From: Hyphomicrobiales bacterium
GTDB taxonomy: Bacteria; Pseudomonadota; Alphaproteobacteria; Rhizobiales; Xanthobacteraceae
Length of the DNA: 17,247 bases
Assembly (NCBI GenBank): GCA_016201085.1
Contig: JACQDO010000376.1
Location: 1-17,247, forward strand
Direction: 5' to 3'
Part shown: piece after piece, positions 1-6,486 of the stretch
Numbering within the stretch: position 1 is the stretch's first letter
Layout: the number at the start of each line of letters is the position of its first letter
The notes under the pieces: model-generated
What the model saw: only the letters and a program-made list of their open reading frames with translations
Told to the model about the DNA's origin: nothing
The model's database searches: none
Program-made: the position numbers and the translations under genes

Positions 1-1717
1 CCACCCGCGCGCCGGCGATCGAATGGTCCTCGAGACGGCCCTTGGCGACGTCGTGCAGAAACAGCGTGACGTAGATGACGGCGCGGTGGCCGGGCAGCAG
101 CTTTTGGATCAGATCGTTGGCCAGCGGCGTCTCCGGATTGGTCCCGCGCTCGATCTCCGCCAGTACGCCGATGCATCGCAGCAGATGCTCGTCCACGGTG
201 TAGTGGTGATACATGTTGAACTGCATCATCGCCACGATCTTGCCGAAGGCCGGCACGAAGCGGCCGAGCACGCCGGCCTCGTTCATCCGCCGCAGCACGG
301 TTTCCGGATCGTTCTTGGAGGTGAGGATTTCCAGGAACAGGCGGTTGGCTTCCTCGTCCTCGCGCAGCTCGGCATCGATCAGCTTGAGCGAGCGCGTCAT
401 CGCGCGCATGGCATCCGGGTGGAACGCCAGATTGTGCTTCTGCGCCAGATGGAAGACGCGGATCAGGTTGACCGGGTCGCGCTTGAAGGCGTCGGCATAA
501 GCGAGCCGAATGCGGTTCTTGTCGACGATGAAGTCGTCGCTCTCGGCCAGCTTCTTGCGCTTGACCGGCCGCAGCTTCGCCATCATGCGGCTCAAGACCG
601 GTACGCTCTTGGTGTGGCTGTCTTCCAGCTCGGCGCACAGAATGGCTGTTAAATCGCCGACGTCCTTGGCCATCAGGAAGTAGTGCTTCATGAAGCGCTC
701 GACGTCCTGCTGGCCCGGATGCTGGGTGTAGCCGAGCCGCACCGCGATCTCGCGCTGGATATCGAACGACAGCCGTTCCTCGGCGCGGCCGGTTAGGAAA
801 TGCATGTGGCAGCGCACCGACCAGAGAAAATCCTCGCAGCGGCGGAACAGCTGGTACTCCTGCTTGTCGAACACGCCGCGCTCGATCAGTTCGTCAGGCT
901 CGCGCACGCGGTAGACGTATTTGGCGATCCAGAACAGCGTATGCAGATCGCGCAAACCGCCCTTGCCGTCCTTCACGTTCGGCTCGACCAGATAGCGCGA
1001 CTGGCCGGAGCGGCGCACGCGCTCCTCGCGCTCGGCGAGCTTGGCGTTGACGAATTCGGTGGCGGTGCTGCGCACTACCTCCTTGTCGAAGCGCGTCACC
1101 AGCTCGTCGAACAGCTTGCGCTCGCCGAGCAGGAAGCGCGCCTCCAGGATGGCGGTGCGGATGGTCATGTCCGCCTTGGACTGACGGATGCATTCGTCGA
1201 CCGAACGGGTGGCGTGGCCGACCTTCAAGCCGGTGTCCCACAGGCAATAGAGGATAGCTTCCGCGATCGACTCGCCCCAGGCGGTCTGCTTGTAAGGCAG
1301 CAGGAACAACAGATAGATGTCGGAGCCGGGCGCCTGCAGCCCGCGTCCGTAGCCGCCGGTGGCGACCACCGCCATGTGCTCGGCCTCGGACGGGTTCTGC
1401 GACGAATAGAGATGCTTGGTGGCGAACTCGAACAGTAGGCGGATGATCTCGTCTTCCATCGCGCACAGCCGCTCGGCGCAGCCGCGGCCGTGGCGATCCT
1501 TGAACAGCAGCTGTTCGGCCTTGGCGCGGCCGTCGTTGAGCGCGCTTTTCAGCCGCAGCGCCAACGTCCGCAGCAGTTCACGTTCGCCGCCGCTATGCGC
1601 CTTGGCGAGCGCTTCCAGGTCGGCGGCAATGGCGCGCGCGTCGATCAGTTCGCCGGGGCCCTTGGGCGGGCCGGGCGGTCGCGCGCGGGTGTCATCCTCG
1701 GGTGTGCGGGAGTCCAT
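1..1717 (-). CDS. glnD: GlnD, bifunctional PII uridylyltransferase/uridylyl-removing enzyme (N-terminal part, truncated by window)
   Basis: GlnD senses nitrogen status: it uridylylates PII proteins when glutamine is low and removes UMP when it is high. The minus-strand frame reads open for 572 codons from the ATG at 1717-1715 to the window edge. It shows the nucleotidyltransferase motif GGYGRG (121-126), the block LVEPNVKDGKGGLRDLH, and the start of the HD hydrolase domain with YHHYTVDEH and LFLHDVAKG (His555-Asp556). The rest of the HD domain and the C-terminal ACT domains lie outside; the family is usually about 900-950 residues. Oddity: the catalytic motif reads GSDIY (Asp133-x-Tyr135) where the family has DxD. 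The missing Asp corresponds to E. coli Asp107, so uridylylation may be lost while the HD activity remains. The start lacks a clear Shine-Dalgarno sequence but fits family length. The identification is very secure. Confidence 0.95.
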   Translation of the reverse strand, partial: MDSRTPEDDTRARPPGPPKGPGELIDARAIAADLEALAKAHSGGERELLRTLALRLKSALNDGRAKAEQLLFKDRHGRGCAERLCAMEDEIIRLLFEFATKHLYSSQNPSEAEHMAVVATGGYGRGLQAPGSDIYLLFLLPYKQTAWGESIAEAILYCLWDTGLKVGHATRSVDECIRQSKADMTIRTAILEARFLLGERKLFDELVTRFDKEVVRSTATEFVNAKLAEREERVRRSGQSRYLVEPNVKDGKGGLRDLHTLFWIAKYVYRVREPDELIERGVFDKQEYQLFRRCEDFLWSVRCHMHFLTGRAEERLSFDIQREIAVRLGYTQHPGQQDVERFMKHYFLMAKDVGDLTAILCAELEDSHTKSVPVLSRMMAKLRPVKRKKLAESDDFIVDKNRIRLAYADAFKRDPVNLIRVFHLAQKHNLAFHPDAMRAMTRSLKLIDAELREDEEANRLFLEILTSKNDPETVLRRMNEAGVLGRFVPAFGKIVAMMQFNMYHHYTVDEHLLRCIGVLAEIERGTNPETPLANDLIQKLLPGHRAVIYVTLFLHDVAKGRLEDHSIAGARV

Positions 1718-1797
1718 AGGCAATCGGGATAGCGGACGAGGGGCGTCAAGTCACCGTTTGCTGGGAAAGAAATTGCCACGATGCAACTCAACGCAAT

Positions 1798-1883
1798 TTA
1801 GAATAATATTCTAAGTAACACCACAAAATAGGGTAGAATATTTGTTTGACCAAGTTATTATGCCATTTTATAGAATATTTCTA
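1798..1883. promoter_or_regulatory. Three TAGAATATT-type palindromic motifs, candidate operators
   Basis: Three related AT-rich motifs sit in the glnD/ssuA-like divergent region. Copy 1 (1798-1814) is TTAGAATAATATTCTAA, with perfect 7-bp arms around a 3-nt centre. Copy 2 (1834-1844) begins TAGAATATTTG, with only the left arm well kept. Copy 3 (1871-1883) is TAGAATATTTCTA, with perfect 5-bp arms. Centres are at about 1806, 1840 and 1877. Copy 3 overlaps the predicted -10 element and copy 2 lies just upstream of the -35, an arrangement expected for a repressor or a LysR-type regulator. The AT content contrasts sharply with the surrounding GC-rich DNA. The regulator is unknown; a sulfur-responsive factor is a guess from the downstream genes. 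Confidence 0.55.
1846..1874 (+). promoter_or_regulatory. Sigma-70-like promoter of the sulfonate transporter operon
   Basis: The -35 TTGACC (1846-1851) matches TTGACA at five of six positions. It is followed after 17 nt by TATAGA (1869-1874); TAGAAT at 1871-1876 is an alternative -10 with a 19-nt spacer. The predicted transcription start near 1881 falls immediately before the first helix of the riboswitch at 1883, and this coincidence supports both calls. The start would give a leader of about 170 nt. Confidence 0.6.
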
Positions 1884-1940
1884 GCGCCGATTTGAGCAAC
1901 GCAGCTTGCGGGCGCTTAACAAATGCAGCTAAAGCGCGGG
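1883..1940 (+). promoter_or_regulatory. SAM-II-type riboswitch aptamer
   Basis: SAM-II aptamers are compact pseudoknots, mainly alphaproteobacterial, that bind S-adenosylmethionine and shut down sulfur/methionine genes. The sequence has the conserved blocks in the right order. P1 is AGCGCC (1883-1888), pairing perfectly with GGCGCT (1911-1916). Loop block GATTTG is at 1889-1894 and GCTTGC at 1904-1909, just before the P1 3' strand. TTAACAAA lies at 1916-1923 and GCTAAA at 1928-1933, followed by the P2 3' strand. P2 is the weak point: only CGC (1900-1902) with GCG (1934-1936) pairs contiguously. Assignment rests on remembered family consensus, not a covariance search. The sulfonate transporter downstream and the promoter directly upstream agree with it. 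Confidence 0.78.
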
Positions 1941-1956
1941 GCGCAAGCAGAAATCC

Positions 1957-2043
1957 CCTCGCAAGCTGATGGGCGGGCCGACCGGTCCGCCGCAACCAAC
2001 CAAGGCGCCGCGCCGGTTAACGCGGTGCTGTCAATGCGAGGAG
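1957..2043 (+). promoter_or_regulatory. Candidate riboswitch expression platform (anti-aptamer / anti-Shine-Dalgarno) and ribosome binding site
   Basis: CGCAAGCTG (1960-1968) is the exact reverse complement of CAGCTTGCG (1902-1910), which holds the conserved GCTTGC block; a G-U and a G-C pair can extend this helix to 1958. The overlapping CCTCGCA (1957-1963) is the exact reverse complement of TGCGAGG (2035-2041), which includes the Shine-Dalgarno GAGGAG (2038-2043) six nt before the ATG at 2050. The two helices exclude each other. Without SAM the segment would be held by the aptamer strand, leaving the ribosome site free. With SAM bound it would be released to cover the ribosome site. Pairings are seen directly; the switching model is inference. 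Confidence 0.5.
1972..1991 (+). other. Strong leader hairpin
   Basis: GGCGGGCC (1972-1979) pairs with GGTCCGCC (1984-1991), eight pairs including one G-U, around the loop GACC. It has no following U-tract, so it does not look like an intrinsic terminator. It may shorten the distance between the anti-Shine-Dalgarno at 1957-1963 and the ribosome site at 2035-2043. Confidence 0.45.
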
Positions 2044-2049
2044 TTTGCC

Positions 2050-3027
2050 ATGAGCCTGTTGTCGCGTCGTTCCATCCTGATCTCGGCGGTCCTTGTCGGC
2101 CTGCTGCCGTCGAGCGCGCTATTTGCCGCCGACAAGCCCAGTACGATCAATATCGACTGGGCGACCTACAATCCGGTTTCCATCCTGCTCAAGGACCAGG
2201 GCCTGCTGGAAAAGGAATTCGCCAAGGACGGCATCAAGATCCGCTGGGTGCAGACGCTCGGCTCCAACAAGGCGCTCGAATTCCTCAACGCCGGCTCGAT
2301 CGACTTCGGCTCCACCGCCGGCTCGGCCGCGCTGGTCGCCAAGATCAACGGCAACCCGATCAAGTCGATCTACGTCTACTCGCGTCCCGAGTGGACCGCG
2401 CTGGTGACGCGCAAGGACAGCGCGATAGCCAAGATCGCCGATCTCAAGGGCAAGCGTGTGGCCGTCACGCGCGGCACCGATCCGCACATCTTCCTGGTGC
2501 GTGCGCTGCTTTCCGCCGGCCTGACCGAAAAAGACATCCAGCCGGTGTTGTTGCAGCATCCCGACGGCAAGACCGCGCTTATTCGCGGCGACGTTGACGC
2601 CTGGGCCGGACTCGATCCGATGATGGCGCAGGCGGAAGTGGAGGACGGCGCCAAGCTGTTCTATCGCAATGCTGCCGCCAACACCTGGGGCATCCTCAAT
2701 GTACGCGAGGAATTCGCTAAGCAGCATCCCGATCTGGTCAAGCGCGTGCTCGCCGTCTACGAGGAGGCGCGTAAATATTCGCTGGCGCATTACGATGAAG
2801 TGAAGCGCGACTTCATCGCTGTGACCAAGTTGCCGGATGCGGTGGTCGACAAGCAGCTCAAGGAACGCACCGAGTTGACCCACAGCAAGATCGGCGCGGC
2901 CCAGCGCGAATCAATCCTGGCCGCCGGCATCGCCCTGCAGCAGGCCGGCGTCATCCCGGCCAATGTCGATGTGAAGAAGGCGCTCGACGACCTGATCGAC
3001 GATCAATACGTCACCCTGACGAACTGA
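2050..3027 (+). CDS. ssuA: Sulfonate-type ABC transporter periplasmic substrate-binding protein (SsuA/TauA family)
   Basis: The predicted 325-residue exported protein would bind an aliphatic sulfonate or a similar organosulfur compound and deliver it to the permease encoded next. The N-terminus MSLLSRRSILISAVLVGLLP has a basic start and hydrophobic core, with cleavage likely near residues 26-27 (ALFAAD). The mature part follows the NMT1/SsuA-like pattern: a beta-strand opening TINIDWATYNP, then LGSNKALEFLNAGSIDFGSTAGSAALVAKINGNPIKSIYV split below the limit as LGSNKALEFLNAGSIDFG and related blocks, then LKGKRVAVTRGTDPH and DAWAGLDPMMAQ. The start at 2050 is set by GAGGAG six nt upstream; an in-frame ATG at 1969 lies in the leader and is rejected. 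The exact substrate cannot be read from sequence. Regulation is likely by the upstream SAM-II element. Confidence 0.88.
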   Translation: MSLLSRRSILISAVLVGLLPSSALFAADKPSTINIDWATYNPVSILLKDQGLLEKEFAKDGIKIRWVQTLGSNKALEFLNAGSIDFGSTAGSAALVAKINGNPIKSIYVYSRPEWTALVTRKDSAIAKIADLKGKRVAVTRGTDPHIFLVRALLSAGLTEKDIQPVLLQHPDGKTALIRGDVDAWAGLDPMMAQAEVEDGAKLFYRNAAANTWGILNVREEFAKQHPDLVKRVLAVYEEARKYSLAHYDEVKRDFIAVTKLPDAVVDKQLKERTELTHSKIGAAQRESILAAGIALQQAGVIPANVDVKKALDDLIDDQYVTLTN

Positions 3028-3049
3028 ACGGTCTGGCAATGCGGGGCGC

Positions 3050-3072
3050 GGGGTCCGCGGTCGGCGGGCCCC
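3050..3072 (+). other. Intergenic hairpin between binding-protein and permease genes
   Basis: GGGGTCCGC (3050-3058) pairs with GCGGGCCCC (3064-3072), nine pairs with one G-U, closing a five-nt loop. No U-tract follows. Its place between the binding-protein gene and the permease gene suits an RNA stabiliser or partial stop that keeps the binding protein in excess, as known for other transporter operons; this role is inferred. Confidence 0.45.
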
Positions 3073-3114
3073 ACGCTTTCGTAGGATCGCATCTTGCTTT
3101 CAGCGAGCGTTTTA

Positions 3115-3963
3115 ATGTCTGTTGTGCAGATGAGCGTAGCGGTCGAGCAGACCCAGACGAACCAAAAGCAGCAGCCCAACCTTTGGTCCCGGCTGGCGCG
3201 GCCGGCGCTTGGATTGCTGGTTCCGCTGGCGCTTGCCTGCGGCTGGGAACTGGCGGTGCGCGCGGGACTTTCCAACGGGCGGCTGGTGCCGCCGCCTTCG
3301 CGCATTTATGTGGAATTTGCCGAACTGGCACGCTCCGGCGAGCTGCTGCGTCACGTCATCGCGACGCTATTACGTGTCGCAGTCGGGTTCGGGTTGGGAA
3401 CTGCCGTCGGCACCGTGCTGGGGGCGATCGCCGGTTATTCGAGCTTGCTGCGCCGGTTGCTCGATCCAAGCCTGCAAGGATTGCGCGCGGTTCCTTCGAT
3501 TGCCTGGATTCCGCTGTTCATCCTGTGGCTTGGCATATTCGAGACCTCAAAAGTCGCCCTGATCGCGGTTGGTGTATTTTTCCCGATCTATCTCGGCGTC
3601 ATGGGCGCGGTGTTGTCGGTCGATCGAAAAATCGTTGAGGTGGGGCGGGCCTTTCGTCTCACCGGCTTTGCCATGGTGCGGCGAATTCTGCTGCCGGCCG
3701 TCTTGCCGGCTTATGTGATCGCGCTGCGCTCCGGACTTGGGCTGGGATGGATGTTCGTCATTGCCGCCGAATTCATGGGGGCATCCGAAGGCCTGGGATA
3801 TCTGCTCATCGATGGGCAGCAACTCGGCAAGCCGGCCGAAATTGTTGCCGCGATCCTCGCCTTCGCGGTGCTCGGCAAAATCACGGATTGGATCGTCGCC
3901 GTGATCGCGGTGCCATTTCTGCGCTGGGAAGACCGCTTCAGCGCGCATGCCGGGGAGGGCTGA
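3115..3963 (+). CDS. ssuC: ABC transporter permease, SsuC/TauC family
   Basis: The predicted inner-membrane permease of 282 residues is the transport channel partner of the preceding binding protein. It has about six hydrophobic segments, beginning with ALGLLVPLALACGWELAV. The typical PPPSRIYVEF block and the LRAVPSIAWIPLFILWLGI stretch are present. The cytoplasmic EAA-type loop, which docks the ATPase, is RAFRLTGFAMVRRILLPAVL, and the conserved GLGLGWMFVIAAEFMG follows. The start is uncertain: ATG 3115 gives a family-like N-terminus but has only a weak ribosome site. ATG 3130 and an upstream TTG at 3094 are alternatives. It is 87 nt downstream of the binding-protein stop and only 3 nt before the ATPase start, so co-translation is likely. 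I see nothing damaged in it. Confidence 0.88.
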   Translation: MSVVQMSVAVEQTQTNQKQQPNLWSRLARPALGLLVPLALACGWELAVRAGLSNGRLVPPPSRIYVEFAELARSGELLRHVIATLLRVAVGFGLGTAVGTVLGAIAGYSSLLRRLLDPSLQGLRAVPSIAWIPLFILWLGIFETSKVALIAVGVFFPIYLGVMGAVLSVDRKIVEVGRAFRLTGFAMVRRILLPAVLPAYVIALRSGLGLGWMFVIAAEFMGASEGLGYLLIDGQQLGKPAEIVAAILAFAVLGKITDWIVAVIAVPFLRWEDRFSAHAGEG

Positions 3964-3966
3964 GCC

Positions 3967-4680
3967 GTGCTTGCGCTCGAACGCGTCGGCAAGACCTATC
4001 CGAACGGCGTGCACGCGTTGCTGCGCGCGATCAGCGGTCTCGATACGCCGAGTCAGGGCCGCGTGCTGCTCGACGGCGAGCCCGTCATGGCGCCACATGA
4101 GAAGATCGGCGTTATTTTCCAGGAGCCGCGGCTGCTGCCGTGGCTGTCGGTCGCCGGCAATGTCGGTTTCGGGTTGGAGGATAGGCCGAAGACGGAGCGT
4201 CACGCGCGCGTCGCCGAAGCGCTGGCGCGCGTGGGCTTGAGCGAAAAAGCCGGCGGCTGGCCGCGTGAGTTGTCCGGCGGGCAGGCGCAACGGGTGGCGA
4301 TCGCGCGCGCGCTGGTGCCGCGCCCGCAGGTGCTGCTGCTCGACGAGCCGTTCTCCGCGCTCGATGCCTTCACCCGCGTCGATCTGCAGGACCACCTGCT
4401 CGATCTGTGGACCGATCTACGCCCGACGTTGATCCTGGTGACCCACGACGTGGACGAAGCGATCGTGCTCGCCGACCGCATCATGGTGATGCGGCCGCGG
4501 CCGGGGCGCATCTTCGAGGAGATCGAGGCCGACCTGCCGCGTCCGCGCGACCGCCAGTCGGCGGCATTCGACCACGTCAAGCGGCGGGTGCTGGCGGCGC
4601 TCGATCGCTCGCTGGCGCGGCCCGTGCGCGTGGACGACAGCGAAACCAAGACCAGCGCCGGCGCGGCGCTGTGGTGGTAG
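3967..4680 (+). CDS. ssuB: ABC transporter ATPase, SsuB/TauB family, lacking the Walker A region
   Basis: This would be the ATPase powering the sulfonate-type transporter. Starting at GTG 3967, with GGGGAGGG at 3953-3960 as ribosome site, it encodes 237 residues. The Q-loop (VIFQEP, Gln52), signature LSGGQ (102-106), Walker B VLLLDE (122-127) and H-loop His160 are all present. The P-loop is absent: the N-terminal strand LALERVGKTYPNGVHAL runs directly into LRAISGLD. Family members have about 25-28 residues between these blocks, including GxSGxGKST. The join falls at 4020/4021 and the frame is kept. Without Walker A the protein should not bind ATP, so the transporter would be inactive unless another ATPase substitutes. 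A real in-frame deletion and an assembly error are both possible. Confidence 0.85.
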   Translation: MLALERVGKTYPNGVHALLRAISGLDTPSQGRVLLDGEPVMAPHEKIGVIFQEPRLLPWLSVAGNVGFGLEDRPKTERHARVAEALARVGLSEKAGGWPRELSGGQAQRVAIARALVPRPQVLLLDEPFSALDAFTRVDLQDHLLDLWTDLRPTLILVTHDVDEAIVLADRIMVMRPRPGRIFEEIEADLPRPRDRQSAAFDHVKRRVLAALDRSLARPVRVDDSETKTSAGAALWW

Positions 4681-4747
4681 GCCTGCTTGTACGCGGCCCT
4701 GCCAAGACGATAGCTTTCCCGACCCACGAACGCGAAGGAGACCCGGT

Positions 4748-5257
4748 ATGGATGCAGGCGAGTTGCGCGCAATGCAGGCGCCGATCAAGGAGCGCTACAA
4801 AAGCGATCCGCAGGCTGCTTATATTACGTTGAAAGCCAGAGGCACCCTCGACGACTCCCATATCGCCTGCAAGGTGGAGACCGGCCGCGCCTTGGCGACG
4901 GCGGGCCTGCATCCGGCCACCGGCGGCAGCGGACTTGAGCTGTGCTCGGGCGACATGTTGCTGGAAGCGCTGGTCGCCTGCGCCGGCGTGACCGTGAAAG
5001 CGGTGGCGACCGCGCTCGATATTCCCCTCAAGTCCGGGCGCGTGTCGGCGGAGGGCGACCTGGATTTTCGCGGCACACTGGGCGTGGCTAAGGACGCGCC
5101 GGTCGGCTTCGCGCAGATTCGGTTGCGCTTCGACGTCGACACCGACGCTCCGCAGGAGAAACTCGATCAGTTGCTCAAACTGACCGAACGCTATTGCGTG
5201 GTCTATCAGACCATCAAGAGCGGCCCGCCTGTCGACGTGAAGATGGCAAGGGTCTAA
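4748..5257 (+). CDS. OsmC/Ohr-family protein
   Basis: The 169-residue protein has the OsmC-like fold. The family includes thiol peroxidases that reduce organic hydroperoxides through two cysteines. Both are visible: Cys78 in LLEALVACAGVT at the start of the central helix, and Cys150 in LTERYCVVYQT near the C-terminus. Two further cysteines (41, 66) are outside the usual pair. A clear ribosome site AAGGAG (4735-4740) precedes the ATG. The gene starts 67 nt after the ATPase stop on the same strand and may be the last gene of the sulfur operon. A thiol-based activity would fit such a place, but the substrate is unknown and a purely housekeeping role is equally possible. No sign of damage. Confidence 0.85.
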   Translation: MDAGELRAMQAPIKERYKSDPQAAYITLKARGTLDDSHIACKVETGRALATAGLHPATGGSGLELCSGDMLLEALVACAGVTVKAVATALDIPLKSGRVSAEGDLDFRGTLGVAKDAPVGFAQIRLRFDVDTDAPQEKLDQLLKLTERYCVVYQTIKSGPPVDVKMARV

Positions 5258-5278
5258 AACCGGGGGTCTAGAACCCGA

Positions 5279-5349
5279 GCGCATGATCCCGAAAAGCTTG
5301 TCCTCGACTAGATCGGGGATGGGAACCGGTTTTCGGAAAGATCATGCGC
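5279..5349. repeat. Palindromic intergenic repeat, GCGCATGATC family
   Basis: The element begins GCGCATGATC (5279-5288) and ends with its exact reverse complement GATCATGCGC (5340-5349). Inside, CCGAAAAG and GGTTTTCGG also face each other. I recognise this type from many Bradyrhizobiaceae-like genomes, where copies vary by an internal insertion such as the CTTGTCCTCG part seen here. It lies between the OsmC-like and alcohol dehydrogenase genes and may act as an RNA hairpin or terminator. An ATG inside it (5283) is in frame with the next gene but is not a credible start. Confidence 0.8.
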
Positions 5350-5378
5350 AAACAAAAGCCCTGCCGGAAGGAAACCCC

Positions 5379-6452
5379 ATGCGTAGCTTTCAAGTCTGCC
5401 GCTGCGGCGAGCCGATGCAATTCGCCGAGACCGCCACGCCCAAGCCGAAGGGCAGCGAGGTGCTGGTGAAAATCTTGGCGGCCGGCGTCTGCCATTCCGA
5501 TCTGCACATCTGGGAGGGCTTCTACGATCTCGGCCACGGCAAGAAGCTGATGCTGCAGGAGCGCGGCGTGAAGCTGCCGCTCACCATGGGCCACGAGAAT
5601 GTCGGCGAGGTGGTGGCGATCGGCCCGCGCGCCAAGTCTGGAAAATTGGGCGTCAAAATCGGCGACAAGCGGCTGGTCTTTCCCTGGATCGGCTGCGGCG
5701 CCTGCGCGGTGTGCAAGCGCGGCGACGAACAGCTCTGCATGGCGCCGCGCTTCCTCGGCGTCTATCGCGACGGCGGCTATGCCACGCATATCCTGGTGCC
5801 GCATCCGCGCTATCTGGTGCCCTATCCGAAGGTCATGAAGCCGGAAGAAGCGGCGCCGCTCGCCTGCTCGGGGGTCACCGCCTATGGCGCGCTTAAGAAG
5901 CTCGGCGCGCTGGTGAAGACCGAGCCGGTGGTCATCTTCGGCGCCGGCGGGCTGGGGCTGATCTGCATCGCCATCGTCAAGGCGATGAAGGGCAAGGGCG
6001 TCATCGCGGTCGACATCGATCCGGTCAAGCGCGAGGCGGCCAAGAAGCAAGGCGCCATCGCCACCGTCGATCCCAATGCGCCGGACGCGCTGGCGCAGAT
6101 CCAAAAGGCGGCGAAAGGGCCGATCTGGGCGGCGATCGATTTCGTCGGCAATGGGCAGACCGCGCAGCTTGGCGTCGACAGTCTGGTGAAAGGCGGCAAG
6201 CTGATCGTGGTCGGCCTGTTCGGCGGCGACATCACGCTGTCGCTGCCCTTCGTGCCGATCCGCGCCATGACCGTGCAGGGCTCCTATACCGGAAGCTTGG
6301 CCGAGCTCAACGAGCTGATCGCGCTGGTGCGCAAGCAGCCGCTGCCGCTGGTGCCGACCAAGACCACCACGCTTGATGGTGCGCAGCGGGTGATTTCCGA
6401 CATCAAGGCCGGCAAGGTGGTTGGCCGCACGGTGCTCAAGCCGGCGGGTTGA
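5379..6452 (+). CDS. Zinc-dependent alcohol dehydrogenase (MDR family)
   Basis: The 357-residue cytoplasmic oxidoreductase is of the medium-chain dehydrogenase family, expected to interconvert an alcohol and an aldehyde or ketone with NAD(P). Catalytic zinc ligands are visible as Cys38 (GVCHSDLH), His72-Glu73 (GHENVGEV) and Cys163 (PLACSGVTAYGA). The structural zinc lobe has Cys106, 109, 112 and 120 (GCGACAVCKRGDEQLC). The cofactor site is GAGGLG (188-193), followed by an acidic strand end (AVDID). The ATG at 5379 is chosen because GGAAGGAA (5366-5373) precedes it and the upstream extension would run through the palindromic repeat. The substrate is unknown. It lies 34 nt upstream of the membrane-protein pair. 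Confidence 0.9.
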   Translation: MRSFQVCRCGEPMQFAETATPKPKGSEVLVKILAAGVCHSDLHIWEGFYDLGHGKKLMLQERGVKLPLTMGHENVGEVVAIGPRAKSGKLGVKIGDKRLVFPWIGCGACAVCKRGDEQLCMAPRFLGVYRDGGYATHILVPHPRYLVPYPKVMKPEEAAPLACSGVTAYGALKKLGALVKTEPVVIFGAGGLGLICIAIVKAMKGKGVIAVDIDPVKREAAKKQGAIATVDPNAPDALAQIQKAAKGPIWAAIDFVGNGQTAQLGVDSLVKGGKLIVVGLFGGDITLSLPFVPIRAMTVQGSYTGSLAELNELIALVRKQPLPLVPTKTTTLDGAQRVISDIKAGKVVGRTVLKPAG

Positions 6453-6486
6453 AGCGAGATCGGCGCGGGTCTAGGAAGAGACCGCA

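Noticed and set aside
1972..1991. Intrinsic terminator in the ssuA-like leader
   Set aside because: The stem is strong but is followed by GCAACCAACC, with no run of T.
1969..2049. Upstream in-frame start for the binding protein
   Set aside because: It lies in the riboswitch leader and gives a Pro-rich extension before the signal peptide; ATG 2050 has a proper ribosome site.
5283..5378. Longer N-terminus for the alcohol dehydrogenase
   Set aside because: The extension is encoded by the palindromic repeat; ATG 5379 has a ribosome site and fits the family.
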